Made by a program: the position numbers and the translations under genes | Part shown: in pieces, positions 9,054 through 17,370 of the stretch | Position numbering within the stretch: the first letter of the stretch is position 1 | How the letters are laid out: every line of letters starts with the position of its first letter | The notes under the pieces: generated by a model | The model's database searches: none | Seen by the model: only the letters and a program-made list of their open reading frames with translations | Told to the model about the DNA's origin: nothing | Source: Rhodanobacteraceae bacterium ZG21-1 | GTDB taxonomy: Bacteria; Pseudomonadota; Gammaproteobacteria; Xanthomonadales; Rhodanobacteraceae | Length of the DNA: 64,000 bases | NCBI GenBank assembly: GCA_021390615.1 | Contig: JAJEJU010000025.1 | Coordinates: 1,918,267 to 1,982,266, forward strand | Reading direction: 5' to 3'

Positions 9054-9992
9054 TCATGATTCGACCATAGCAGCCCTGCGGATAAAGGATCGGGCAGCGT
9101 CCCGATCGCGCTCGACCTCACTGCTCAGCCAGTCGCGGAATTTGACGATTTTGCTGCTGTTCTGCCGCGCGATCGGGAAGGTAAACCAGAACGATCGGCC
9201 GTCCCCCGCGACGAAATCGTGCGCCGGCACCAATCTGCCAGTCTCGAGTTCATTGCGGAACAGGATCGGCGATCCGATCGCGATACCGTGGCCGGCCACG
9301 GCGGCGGCGATATCCAGATACTCCGCCGACAAATGGGTGCCGAAGCTGCCGGGCAATACGACATCACTGAAGCCGAGGGCACGATACCAGCGCATCCACC
9401 AGTCGGACCGGCCAAGCAGAGGGACGTCCAGCTGGCGTCGCGGGTCCGCGATGCCGGCAGCCGCGTCTTTCAATGCGGGTGCGCATAGCGGCATGAAGAT
9501 GCTGGGGAACATTTCGATGGCGCGCAGTCCTGGCCATCGACCATGCCCGTTGCGGATGGCCACGTCGAAACGCCCCGAGCTCAGGTCCTGCGCGTCCGGC
9601 GACAAATCGAGGTCGATCACGATCTCGGGATGCTTCGTGCGGAACTTGCCCAGCTTCGGCGTCAGCCAGCTGGTGCCCAGGGTCGGCAGAGTGGTCAGCG
9701 AAAGCCGCCCCTCGTCCATGTCGGCGGCCTTGATGAAACAGGCGCGGAGCGTGGCGAACGCGTTGATCGCCTCGCGCGCGACCAGCTCGCCGGATTCGGT
9801 GAGCTCCACGCGTTGTGCATGACGCAGGAACAGCCTGACGCCGATTTGCTCTTCGAGACGCCGCACGTGGTAGCTGACCGAGGCCGCGGTGGTATCGAGT
9901 TCCTCTGCCGCCTTGGCAAAACTGCCGAGCCGGGCCGCCGCTTCGAAGGCCCGGATGGAGGAAAGCGACGGAAACCGGCGATGGTTGAGCAT
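9054..9992 (-). CDS. LysR-family (GcvA-like) transcriptional regulator
   Basis: A 312-residue LysR regulator. The HTH is at residues 8-67 (FPSLSSIRAFEAAARLGSF, then a recognition helix around TTAASVSYHVRRLEEQIG), with an effector-binding domain after it. The FPSLSSIRAFEAAARL start and the WWMRWYRALG segment are typical of the GcvA/AmpR-like subgroup. It is divergent from the Tat-exported two-domain protein, which is its most likely target by the usual LysR arrangement (inference). The effector is unknown. Confidence 0.85.
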   Translation of the reverse strand: MLNHRRFPSLSSIRAFEAAARLGSFAKAAEELDTTAASVSYHVRRLEEQIGVRLFLRHAQRVELTESGELVAREAINAFATLRACFIKAADMDEGRLSLTTLPTLGTSWLTPKLGKFRTKHPEIVIDLDLSPDAQDLSSGRFDVAIRNGHGRWPGLRAIEMFPSIFMPLCAPALKDAAAGIADPRRQLDVPLLGRSDWWMRWYRALGFSDVVLPGSFGTHLSAEYLDIAAAVAGHGIAIGSPILFRNELETGRLVPAHDFVAGDGRSFWFTFPIARQNSSKIVKFRDWLSSEVERDRDAARSFIRRAAMVES

Positions 9993-10094
9993 AAGTTTGG
10001 CTTAGCCTGCGGGATCATCTTCGAGTGGTCAATGGCCGTTCCACTTCGCCAATATGCGGGTCCATCCCTACTCTGGCCGCGCAGGAGTTTCCCG
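9993..10094. promoter_or_regulatory. Divergent LysR / Tat-protein promoter region
   Basis: A 102-base gap between divergent starts holds both promoters and, by analogy with other LysR pairs, the regulator's binding site. I cannot point to an exact T-N11-A box with confidence. CAGGAG at 10082-10087 is the ribosome binding site of the exported protein. Confidence 0.35.
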
Positions 10095-11192
10095 ATGAAT
10101 CGACCGCTTTCCAGCGCTCTTTCGCGCCGTGATTTCATCAAGGCCCTGACGCTGGCCGGCGGAGCCGCCGCTCTGGGCCTGCCGGGGTTGGCGATGGCGG
10201 GGCCCCAATCCTCCGCCAGCGCCGTCAGCGAACATACGCGAGACTGGCAGTGGCTGGTCGGCAACTGGAATGTATGGCATCGCCGATTGAAGGAACGCCT
10301 GGTCGGCGATACGCACTGGGAAGAATTCGCCGGCAAGAGCGCGCTCTGGCTTGCCATCGGCGGCCTGGCCACGATCGACGACAATATCGTCGAATTGCCG
10401 CAAGGCACTTATCGCGGGCTCACTCTTCGCGCCTTCGATCCCGGCACCGGCAAGTGGTCGATCTGGTGGCTCGACGGCCGCGATCCGGGCCATATCGATC
10501 CGCCTGTGCTGGGCGGTTTCGATGGCAACAGCGGCACCTTCATCGGCCACGATACCTTCAAGGGCCGCCCGATCCTGATGCGGTTTCGCTGGCTCGACAT
10601 CCATGGCCCGCAACCGTGGTGGGAGCAGGCTTTCTCCACCGACGATGGCGCAAGCTGGGAAGTCAACTGGCGCAATTATTTCACCCGCACGGCGGCCGAA
10701 CCGACGCCGCTGGCGGTGCTGGCGGATGCGCCGCACGACTTCGATTTCCTGGTCGGCAACTGGAAGGTGCAGCACCGCCGCCTGCGTCAACGCCTGGTCG
10801 GCAGCCATGCATGGGACAGCTTCGATGGGACCCTGCTCAACTGGCCGGTGCTGGGTGGGCACGGCAACGTCGGCGACAACGTGATGGCCTTGCCTAGCGG
10901 CACGGTTCGCGGGATCGGTCTGCGCGCCTATGATCCGACCGCGAAGCAATGGCTGAGCTGGTGGCTGGACGGCAGGACCCCATCCACCATCGAGCCACCG
11001 GTGCGCGGTCGTTTCGCGGACGGCGTCGGTACTTTCATCGGCAACGACACGCTGGATGGCCGACCGATCCAGACACGCGTGGTCTGGTCGCGCATCACCC
11101 CGCGCTCGGCGCGCTGGGAACAGTCCTGTTCGTCGGACGGTGGCGCAAGCTGGGAGCTCAACTGGGTCAGCGACTTCACGCGAAAAGCCTAG
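10095..11192 (+). CDS. Tat-exported protein with two tandem copies of a DUF1579-like domain
   Basis: 365 residues. The N-terminus has a twin-arginine signal (SRRDFIKA at 10-17, then an Ala/Gly/Leu-rich stretch and AMAG), so it is exported folded. The mature part is two similar units of about 150 residues, 50-200 and 215-365. Each runs in the same order: F/W-LVGNW near its start, HRRL.RLVG, G-LR-AYDP or AFDP, WWLDGR, IDPP or IEPP, GTFIGHDT or GTFIGNDT, and DGGASWE-NW near its end. The motif order resembles lipocalin-like DUF1579 proteins, but no enzyme function can be assigned. The ATG at 10095 follows CAGGAG. It is divergent from a LysR regulator and not in an operon. Confidence 0.8.
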   Translation: MNRPLSSALSRRDFIKALTLAGGAAALGLPGLAMAGPQSSASAVSEHTRDWQWLVGNWNVWHRRLKERLVGDTHWEEFAGKSALWLAIGGLATIDDNIVELPQGTYRGLTLRAFDPGTGKWSIWWLDGRDPGHIDPPVLGGFDGNSGTFIGHDTFKGRPILMRFRWLDIHGPQPWWEQAFSTDDGASWEVNWRNYFTRTAAEPTPLAVLADAPHDFDFLVGNWKVQHRRLRQRLVGSHAWDSFDGTLLNWPVLGGHGNVGDNVMALPSGTVRGIGLRAYDPTAKQWLSWWLDGRTPSTIEPPVRGRFADGVGTFIGNDTLDGRPIQTRVVWSRITPRSARWEQSCSSDGGASWELNWVSDFTRKA

Positions 11193-11203
11193 GACCGCCG
11201 CGA

Positions 11204-12331
11204 CTAGCGCTGCACGAGGTGGGCGAACCATTCCCAGCCGCGCACATGCCCGGCGATCAGCTTGGCGCTGGTGAGCATCGGCACCGCCAGCAGCGCACCC
11301 GGGATGCCCCATAGCCAGCCCCACACCAGCAGCCACAGCAGGATCGCGATCGGGCTGATGCGCATGCGCCGGCCCATGATCATCGGCGTGATCAGGTTGC
11401 CTTCCACCGCGGTGATGCCGGCGAAGCACAGCGCCGGCAGCATGGCCTGGCCCAGCGTGTCGAAGTGCACCGAGCCGACCAGCAGCAGCACCACCGTGGT
11501 GGTGATCGCGCCGACATAGGGAATGAAATTGGCCAGCGCGGCCACCGCGCCCCACAGCAGCGGATCGGGCACGTGCAACAGCCACAGCATCGCCGCCGTG
11601 GTCAGGCCGAGCACGACATTGATCAGCACGGTGGTGAGGATGTAGCGGGACACCTCGGTCTGGATGCTGCGCACCACGGCCACGGTATGGCGCTTGTGGC
11701 GGAAGTTGGGGGCCAGCTCGACCAGCCGGCGCAGCAAGGTGTCGCCATACAGCAGGAAGAAGAACACCAGCAGCACGACCGTAAGCACGGCAGCCATGGC
11801 CTTGGGCGTGTTCGACAGCAGATCCCAGGCGCTCACGGCGACCGAGCCGGGGCTGCCGGCGGCATGAGCCGACGCTCCGCCGACCAGCGACTGGGTCGCG
11901 CGGCTGGCCGCCTCGAACGGCTGCAGCACGCTCTTCAGCTTGGGCAGCAGGGCGCGGATCGCCGCGGGCGCGCTGTGGAACCAGCCCATCGCCGGCTGCG
12001 CCAGCAGGCTGCCGGCCCAGCCAACTGCCGTAAGCAGGCCGACCATCAGCACGCTGGCGCTGAACCAGCGCGGCACCCGCCGCCGCGCGGCGCCGGCGAC
12101 GATCGGGTTCAGGGCCAGGCCCAGGAAGGCCGCCAGCACCAGCGGAATCAGCAGCACCTTGGCCAGGGTGACGGTGTAGAGCAGGGCCAGCGCCAGCATG
12201 ATGTTCAGTACGATGCGGATGCCGTGCAGGTGACGGGCCAGGCGACGGGAATGCGGCCGGCCGTGCAGCGGCGGCCGGCGCGGCATCGCAGCCGCCTCCG
12301 CCGGCGACAGCGACCGGCCTTCGGCCGTCAT
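11204..12331 (-). CDS. AI-2E family transporter (PerM/YdiK-type permease)
   Basis: A 375-residue integral membrane protein with about seven or eight hydrophobic segments. The C-terminal part has the family pattern: ANFIPYVGAITTTVVLLLVG, then EGNLITPMIMGRRMRISPIAILLW and GIPGALLAVPML. Members are annotated as autoinducer-2 exporters, but for many the true substrate is unproven; some act as Na+/H+ antiporters. The start ATG overlaps the stop of the preceding gene as ATGA (12331-12328), showing translational coupling to the YqjK/YqjE/YqjD-like cassette. Confidence 0.85.
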   Translation of the reverse strand: MTAEGRSLSPAEAAAMPRRPPLHGRPHSRRLARHLHGIRIVLNIMLALALLYTVTLAKVLLIPLVLAAFLGLALNPIVAGAARRRVPRWFSASVLMVGLLTAVGWAGSLLAQPAMGWFHSAPAAIRALLPKLKSVLQPFEAASRATQSLVGGASAHAAGSPGSVAVSAWDLLSNTPKAMAAVLTVVLLVFFFLLYGDTLLRRLVELAPNFRHKRHTVAVVRSIQTEVSRYILTTVLINVVLGLTTAAMLWLLHVPDPLLWGAVAALANFIPYVGAITTTVVLLLVGSVHFDTLGQAMLPALCFAGITAVEGNLITPMIMGRRMRISPIAILLWLLVWGWLWGIPGALLAVPMLTSAKLIAGHVRGWEWFAHLVQR

Positions 12332-12660
12332 GCCGCGTCGTCTTGCGGGTCGGCAGCGCCTTGCGCTTCGCCGCCGCCGAACACCGCAGCGAAATCGAGC
12401 CCGCCGAGCAGTTGCGCGCCCTGCGCGACCAGTTCGGCGACGCCGCTGCCGAGCAGGCTCTGCACCGCGGGCACGCGCAGTGGATGGACGTCGAGCCGGG
12501 CCAGCAGAAAACCCGCGCCGGCGGCCACGCCAACGCTGCTCAAGGGATGGCGGTAGCCGCGCGCAAGCAGCGCGGCGGCCGGCACGGTGACTTCCTCGCG
12601 CGCCTGCTCGAGGCGCTGTTGCGCCGCGCGTACGCGTGCCAATTGCCCGGACAGACTCAT
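12328..12660 (-). CDS. Small YqjK-like protein of the YqjDEK cassette
   Basis: 110 residues. The N-terminal part is Arg/Gln/Glu-rich and probably helical (LARVRAAQQRLEQAREEV). A hydrophobic stretch follows (LSSVGVAAGAGFLLARL), and the C-terminus is Ala/Gly/Asp-rich. Sequence similarity to E. coli YqjK is weak; the call rests on position directly after YqjE- and YqjD-like genes, as in the yqjCDEK locus. Its start overlaps the previous gene as ATGA, and its stop overlaps the AI-2E permease start in the same way, so the three are probably co-translated. Confidence 0.6.
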   Translation of the reverse strand: MSLSGQLARVRAAQQRLEQAREEVTVPAAALLARGYRHPLSSVGVAAGAGFLLARLDVHPLRVPAVQSLLGSGVAELVAQGAQLLGGLDFAAVFGGGEAQGAADPQDDAA

Positions 12661-13121
12661 GCCTCGCCCCCTTCCCGTTCCGCGAGCCCGCTCTGCTGTT
12701 CGGCGCGTCGCGCCGTCTCACGCATCATGCTGCGCCAGCCCCGGCGCGAACCCGGCAGGCTCATCCAGTGCATGCAACGCCGGAACAGCCAGATCGCGCC
12801 GAACAGCAGCAGCAGCTGCAATCCGGCCAGGGCGGCCAGCGCCCACGGCCACGAACCGAACCACTTGGCCAGCAACAAACCGATCAAGCCGAGCAGGGTG
12901 AGGCCAAAACCCACGCCGACCACGGTGGCGACCAGCCCCGCCACCAGCATCCACGATATCGCGCTGCGCGCCAGTCCGAGTTCGGCGGCCAACAACTGCA
13001 GCTGGGCGCCGAACAACCGCTTTACTGCGCCGGCCAGCTCGCCCAACTCATCCAGCAGGCGCGTCGGCGGCACCGGCGCACCTGCGGGCTCCGCGGCTTC
13101 GCGGTCGTCGGCTTGCTGCAT
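12657..13121 (-). CDS. Phage-holin-superfamily membrane protein (YqjE-like)
   Basis: 154 residues. A short acidic/proline-rich N-terminus is followed by an amphipathic helix (LDELGELAGAVKRLFGAQ) and two strong transmembrane helices separated by a short turn (ISWMLVAGLVATVVGVG and WALAALAGLQLLLLFG). It ends in a basic cytosolic tail. This is the pattern of YqjE/DUF1469 proteins, which are holin-like in topology but not lytic enzymes. The ATG at 13121 has GGGGGCAGGGA upstream; the longer frame to 13247 overlaps the next gene. It is coupled to the downstream YqjK-like gene by ATGA. Confidence 0.75.
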   Translation of the reverse strand: MQQADDREAAEPAGAPVPPTRLLDELGELAGAVKRLFGAQLQLLAAELGLARSAISWMLVAGLVATVVGVGFGLTLLGLIGLLLAKWFGSWPWALAALAGLQLLLLFGAIWLFRRCMHWMSLPGSRRGWRSMMRETARRAEQQSGLAEREGGEA

Positions 13122-13144
13122 TCCCTGCCCCCTGCCGGCCCGCT

Positions 13145-13513
13145 TCAGCGCCGCAGGATCCGGCCCAGCAGCCAGCCCGCGCCCAGGGCGATGGCCACCG
13201 CCTGTACCGGTTTTTCGCGCACGTAGTCGCGCGCCTGCTCCAGCCATTCGTCGGCACGATCCATCGCGGCATCGTAGCTGGCGCGGCCACGCTCGTTCAG
13301 ATCGGCGGCCTTCTCGGTGGCCTTGCTGGCTGCGCCGGCCACCTTGTCGGTAGCGCTGTGCATGCCTTCCTCGACCCGGTCGGCAGCGCGGTCAAGCGCA
13401 TCCTTGGCGTTGGCCACTACCTGGGAAGTGGCCTGCTTGACGCGCTCGGCGCCTTCCTCGATGCGCGCGTTCGCGCCAGCGGCGGTGTCGGTGCTCGAAA
13501 CAGACTTGCTCAT
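13145..13513 (-). CDS. ElaB/YqjD/DUF883-family membrane-anchored protein
   Basis: About 122 residues. Most of the chain is a long charged Ala-rich helix or coiled coil (residues 15-95). It ends with the family signature YVREKPVQAVAIALGAGWLL and a short Arg tail, a C-terminal membrane anchor. E. coli YqjD and ElaB bind ribosomes at the inner membrane in stationary phase (established for those proteins). An ATG at 13513 with GGAG six bases upstream is preferred to the ATG four codons earlier. It is the first gene of the cassette; the YqjE-like gene starts 23 bases after its stop. Confidence 0.82.
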   Translation of the reverse strand: MSKSVSSTDTAAGANARIEEGAERVKQATSQVVANAKDALDRAADRVEEGMHSATDKVAGAASKATEKAADLNERGRASYDAAMDRADEWLEQARDYVREKPVQAVAIALGAGWLLGRILRR

Positions 13514-13586
13514 GGCGTTCTCCATAACCGTAACGAAAGGTCGATCGAAACCAGCTTCACTCTAACGGATGCGCATGCACCGCGCC

Positions 13587-13742
13587 CTAACGGCTGCGGC
13601 GCAGAAAGGCCACCACCGACAGGATCAGGAAAATCACGAACAGCACCTGGGCGATCCACGCGGCCGTACCAGCAATGCCGCCAAAACCAAGTACCGCCGC
13701 AATGATGGCGATGACCAGAAAGACCAGGGCGTAATGCAACAT
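13587..13742 (-). CDS. DUF1328 (YtjA-type) small membrane protein
   Basis: 51 residues with two transmembrane helices joined by a Gly-rich turn ([13 protein letters not shown]) and an Arg-rich end (FLRRSR). This is the DUF1328/YtjA pattern: start [14 protein letters not shown], middle [10 protein letters not shown]. The function is unknown, and members are often induced by envelope or general stress. The ATG at 13742 has GGGAGC upstream; a longer frame to 13778 lacks this. It lies upstream of the YqjD-like gene on the same strand, so it may be part of the same stress locus. Confidence 0.8.
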   Translation of the reverse strand: MLHYALVFLVIAIIAAVLGFGGIAGTAAWIAQVLFVIFLILSVVAFLRRSR

Positions 13743-13996
13743 GAGATGCTCCCGACTGCGTAAAGGCTCCTGATCCATTCATCCATAGGCGATGCGCGCT
13801 GAGCGTGAAGGCGGCGGAGGAGTCCAACGAACGCGGGGGCATCGTTCAGCCATCGTCCATGCACGCGACGTGTGGGAGCGTCATGTGCGCCAATCAGACG
13901 CGGCATTCACGCGATGCTTGATTCGATGCGCGATGGCCTTGGACTGCCGATGCAATCCCGCGCGCTGCTCTGCGGCTCGGCCTTCGAGGCGACCGG

Positions 13997-15412
13997 CTAC
14001 GCCACGGCCTCGAGCGCCAGGATGCCGCGCCGGAACAAGCCATGCTCCAGCTCCAGGCGCGCCATCCTGGCGCCATCGAGATCGCCGCAGCGCTTGCCGA
14101 GCAACTGGCCGATCAGCTCGGTCTGCGCCGGGCCGAGCAATCCGCTGCCGTAATCGTTGAGGCTTTGCCCCGTGCGCAGATCGAGACTGCGCACCAGCGG
14201 ACTGTAGGCAACCTGCATGTCGTCGAAGTCCGGTTCCGTGCATGGTGTGTGCACGCGCTCGAGCGCCGCGGACAGGCTGTGCTCGAACGCGCCCATCGAC
14301 CAGGATCGATCGATCAGCTCGCGGCCGCGCCGGCAACGCTCGGCAGTCTGTTCTGGACGCGCCAGGTCGGCGTAGATTTCCTGCGCGACCGCCTCGAACA
14401 CCGTGACCTCGGGCGCGCCTGCGGCAGTGCCGGCCATGGCGGCGTTTTCGCGAACCTCGATGCCGTGTTCCGCCGGCAACAGGAAGCGGTTGTTGCCCAC
14501 GCCGTTCGTATAGACCGGGCAGCCGTTGTAGACCGACTCGAGCAGATAGAAGCCGAACGGTTCCGGGAATGCGTTGTAGGCCAGGCAGAAACGGCTGGCA
14601 CGCATCAGGCGAAACAGGGCGCGCTGATTCAAGGGCGGCACCGCCACGAAGAAATCGGCGCAGCTGTAGCCGCTGGCTGCCAGGAAGCCGTCATAGGTGG
14701 CGCGACGCTGCGGGTCGAGCGAGGTGTCGGGTATCAGCAGCTTGATCGGCGGCGAGGCGTGCGCCCGGGCCAGCTCGTTGAGGCAGAACAGGATGCTCAG
14801 GGTGGCGGTCCAGTCCTGCTTGCGCGGCTGCAGGGCGTGCCCGCAGACCGCAGCGCCCTCAAGCTGCCGCTGCACCGTGCCCGGCAGCTCCATGCCGCCC
14901 AGGTGCGGGCTGCCGTCCGGTGCGCCGACGCAGGGCAGCGGCAGACGCAGATCGGTAACCCGCCCCAGGCCGTGCGTATTCAGGCAGCGGCGGTTGCGCC
15001 AGTCGGGGCAGGCGAACAAGGCGCGCAGCACCCGCGCCAGATAGGGCGAGTTCGCACAATGCAGATCGATATCGGCATTCGTCATCCAGGCACCGCAGCC
15101 ATGCGCCAGACCGTGATACAGCACCATGTTGCGCTTGGCCCATTGCCGGCTGGGCAAGGCCGTCACTACGCCGGCATCGTCGTACAGCGCCACGTCCGCC
15201 ACGCCCTGTCCGCGCGCCCAGGCCATCGCGCTGGCACGCCCGAACGGCAGCATGGCTTCTTGCATGCTCACGGCCACCGGCTGGGCCACCGCACCGATCT
15301 GCCAGCCCAGCCGCTTCAGCGCCGGCGGCACGGCGTTGTTGACGATGCCCACCGATCCCTGGAAAGGAGGCACGCCCATTCTGGACAGCTGTAGCGATAT
15401 CGTCCCGGACAT
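13997..15412 (-). CDS. GT-B fold glycosyltransferase (GT4-like)
   Basis: About 471 residues. The C-terminal half has the E-x7-E motif of retaining GT-B enzymes (EPFGFYLLE, Glu284 and Glu292), followed by NGCPVYTNGVGNNRFL, which normally binds the nucleotide-sugar. The N-terminal half starts with MGVPPFQGSVGIVNNAV, an acceptor-side glycine loop. The donor and acceptor cannot be told. Starts are uncertain: TTG 15490, ATG 15433, ATG 15412 and ATG 15379 are in frame, none with a good ribosome site; 15412 is used. No other polysaccharide genes are nearby, so it is an orphan glycosyltransferase. Confidence 0.7.
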   Translation of the reverse strand: MSGTISLQLSRMGVPPFQGSVGIVNNAVPPALKRLGWQIGAVAQPVAVSMQEAMLPFGRASAMAWARGQGVADVALYDDAGVVTALPSRQWAKRNMVLYHGLAHGCGAWMTNADIDLHCANSPYLARVLRALFACPDWRNRRCLNTHGLGRVTDLRLPLPCVGAPDGSPHLGGMELPGTVQRQLEGAAVCGHALQPRKQDWTATLSILFCLNELARAHASPPIKLLIPDTSLDPQRRATYDGFLAASGYSCADFFVAVPPLNQRALFRLMRASRFCLAYNAFPEPFGFYLLESVYNGCPVYTNGVGNNRFLLPAEHGIEVRENAAMAGTAAGAPEVTVFEAVAQEIYADLARPEQTAERCRRGRELIDRSWSMGAFEHSLSAALERVHTPCTEPDFDDMQVAYSPLVRSLDLRTGQSLNDYGSGLLGPAQTELIGQLLGKRCGDLDGARMARLELEHGLFRRGILALEAVA

Positions 15413-15526
15413 CTTTGCGGCGGACCCCGACATTCCGATCGCATGCACCGCCCGGCGCACGCACGAGGCCCGATCTTCACGTGCCGTCAACAGCCCGAGG
15501 AAGTGCCTAACGGGCTATGACTTCGG

Positions 15527-16147
15527 TCATACGAGCGACCTATTCAGGCTGTAGATGCCCACCAGCTCGGCCTCGGCCAGCACGTGCCCGGCCATCGCCG
15601 CGCGCAGCTGGGCCAGGGTGAAGCCATCGGTCAGCGCCAGCCGCTCTACGTCCAGCGCATGGATGCGGAAATGATAGTGATGCATCAGGCTGTCGTTCCA
15701 AGGCGGGCACGGGCCGTCGTAGCCCAGGTAATCGCCGGCCATTTCGGCGTCGCCGGTGAACCAGGCGGTGTAGTCGTTCAGCCCCTGTACGCTGCCGGGC
15801 GGTCCGTGCGGCTCGCGTTTGCCGCGCGGGGTCACCGCGTCGCTGCAGGCGCCAGCCGCGAGTTCGCCGCATTCCGGCGGGATGTTCGCCATCAGCCAGT
15901 GCACGAATTCCACCCGTGGCAGGTCGGCGGGCACAGTGCGGCCGGCCTGGTTCACGTCGTCTGCCCGGCTCGGCACGTCGTTATCGATGCAGGTGAGCAC
16001 GAAGGAGCGCGTGCCCTCGGGCGCGCCCTTCCAGGCCAGGTGCGGACTTTGGTTGTCCGACAAGGCCACCGGATCGCCCAGCTTGGCGAAGGCGAAGCGG
16101 GCCGGAATCGACTCGCCGGATTTGAAACTGTCACTGCGCAGTTGCAT
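15527..16147 (-). CDS. YbhB/YbcL (PEBP, Raf-kinase-inhibitor-like) protein
   Basis: 206 residues of the phosphatidylethanolamine-binding protein fold. It shows the bacterial pattern: SPHLAW near residue 35, the DNDVPSR segment, EFVHWLMANIP, and GYDGPCPPWNDSLMHHYHFR forming the ligand pocket. E. coli YbhB and YbcL are cytosolic and periplasmic members; no signal peptide is seen here, so cytosolic. The ATG at 16147 follows GAGGA. It lies 47 bases downstream of the PQQ-type dehydrogenase gene on the same strand. The physiological ligand is unknown. Confidence 0.88.
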   Translation of the reverse strand: MQLRSDSFKSGESIPARFAFAKLGDPVALSDNQSPHLAWKGAPEGTRSFVLTCIDNDVPSRADDVNQAGRTVPADLPRVEFVHWLMANIPPECGELAAGACSDAVTPRGKREPHGPPGSVQGLNDYTAWFTGDAEMAGDYLGYDGPCPPWNDSLMHHYHFRIHALDVERLALTDGFTLAQLRAAMAGHVLAEAELVGIYSLNRSLV

Positions 16148-16194
16148 GCGTTATTCCTCAAGAGCCTGGATGAAGCGACACCATGCCGAAGCGA

Positions 16195-17283
16195 TCATGG
16201 CCGATACGTGACGCGATAGACCGCGCCGGCCAGGTCGTCGCTCACCAGCAGGCTGCCGTCCGGCATCGGCTGCACGTCGACCGGGCGACCCCAGGCGCTC
16301 TCGTTCTGCTCGAAGCCGGTGACCAGAGGCTGGTACGACACCGCCTTGTCGCCCTTCACGCGCACCGTCATCACGCGGTAGCCGGATTTCTTGCTGCGAT
16401 TCCAGGAGCCGTGTTCGGCCACGATGATGGCGCCTTTATAGTCAGCCGGGAATTGCCTGCCTTCGTAGAAACGCATGCCCAGCGAGGCCACGTGCGCGCC
16501 TAGCTTCAACACCGGCGGCACGTAGTCCTTGCAGCTCTTGCCCTTGCCGAATTCCGGATCGAGCGTGTCGCCCTGGTGGCAGTAGGGATAGCCGAAATGC
16601 TGGCCGTTGCGGGTGATTTCGTTCAACTCGTCGCTGGGCATGTCGTCGCCCATCATGTCGCGGCCGTTGTCGGTGAACCACAGGCGCTTGCTCGCCGGCT
16701 GCCAGTCGAAGCCCACCGTGTTGCGGATGCCGCGCGCCACGTCCTGCCAGTCGCTGCCGTCCGCGCTCATGCGGATCAGCTTGCCGTGGTCGGGGCCCGG
16801 ATCGCAGATATTGCAGGGCGCGCCGATCGGCACGTACAGCTTGTCGTCCGGGCCGAAGGCGATGAACTTCCAGCCGTGATGGGTCTCGGTGGGCAGCTTG
16901 TCGGTGACGACTTCCGGCGCCGGCGGGTGATCGAGGTGGTTCTCGATATCGCGCAGCACCACGATCTTGCTCACCGCCGACACGTACAGGTCGCCGTGGC
17001 GGAAGGCCACGCCCACCGGCATCTGCAGGCCGCTGGCGATCACTCGCACCTGGTCGGCGTGGCCGTCGCCCTGGCTGTCGGTGAGCGCATAGACCTTGCC
17101 GGCGTCCATCGAGCCGACGAACACGGTGCCCTTCGCGCCAAGGGCGATTTCGCGCGCATTCGGCACCTGATCCGAATACACCGCGATGTGGAAGCCCTTG
17201 GGCAGGGTCAGCTGATCGAGCTGCGGCGCAGCGAGCGCCGGCACGGTCAACAGGCAGAGGAACCAGCACAGCAGCGTACGCAT
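16195..17283 (-). CDS. Periplasmic PQQ-dependent sugar dehydrogenase-like protein
   Basis: 362 residues with a clear Sec signal (MRTLLCWFLCLLTVPALAA). The mature part is a six-bladed beta-propeller of the soluble glucose/sorbosone dehydrogenase type. Features include LPKGFHIAVYSD at the start, THHGWKFIAFGPDDKLYVPIG, the C-x2-C pair in APCNICDPG, FTDNGRDMMGDDMPSDELN and VAEHGSWNR. These fit the PQQ and calcium pocket of the family. Oxidation of an aldose in the periplasm is the likely role, but the substrate is unknown and some members do not bind PQQ. The ATG at 17283 begins the signal peptide. Confidence 0.82.
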   Translation of the reverse strand: MRTLLCWFLCLLTVPALAAPQLDQLTLPKGFHIAVYSDQVPNAREIALGAKGTVFVGSMDAGKVYALTDSQGDGHADQVRVIASGLQMPVGVAFRHGDLYVSAVSKIVVLRDIENHLDHPPAPEVVTDKLPTETHHGWKFIAFGPDDKLYVPIGAPCNICDPGPDHGKLIRMSADGSDWQDVARGIRNTVGFDWQPASKRLWFTDNGRDMMGDDMPSDELNEITRNGQHFGYPYCHQGDTLDPEFGKGKSCKDYVPPVLKLGAHVASLGMRFYEGRQFPADYKGAIIVAEHGSWNRSKKSGYRVMTVRVKGDKAVSYQPLVTGFEQNESAWGRPVDVQPMPDGSLLVSDDLAGAVYRVTYRP

Positions 17284-17370
17284 CGTCGTCGCCTCGTGGG
17301 AACCGGGGCTGCGATCATAGCGCGGCCGTCATGACACCGACCCGACGCCGCCGACGCGGCACCGGCCAGC

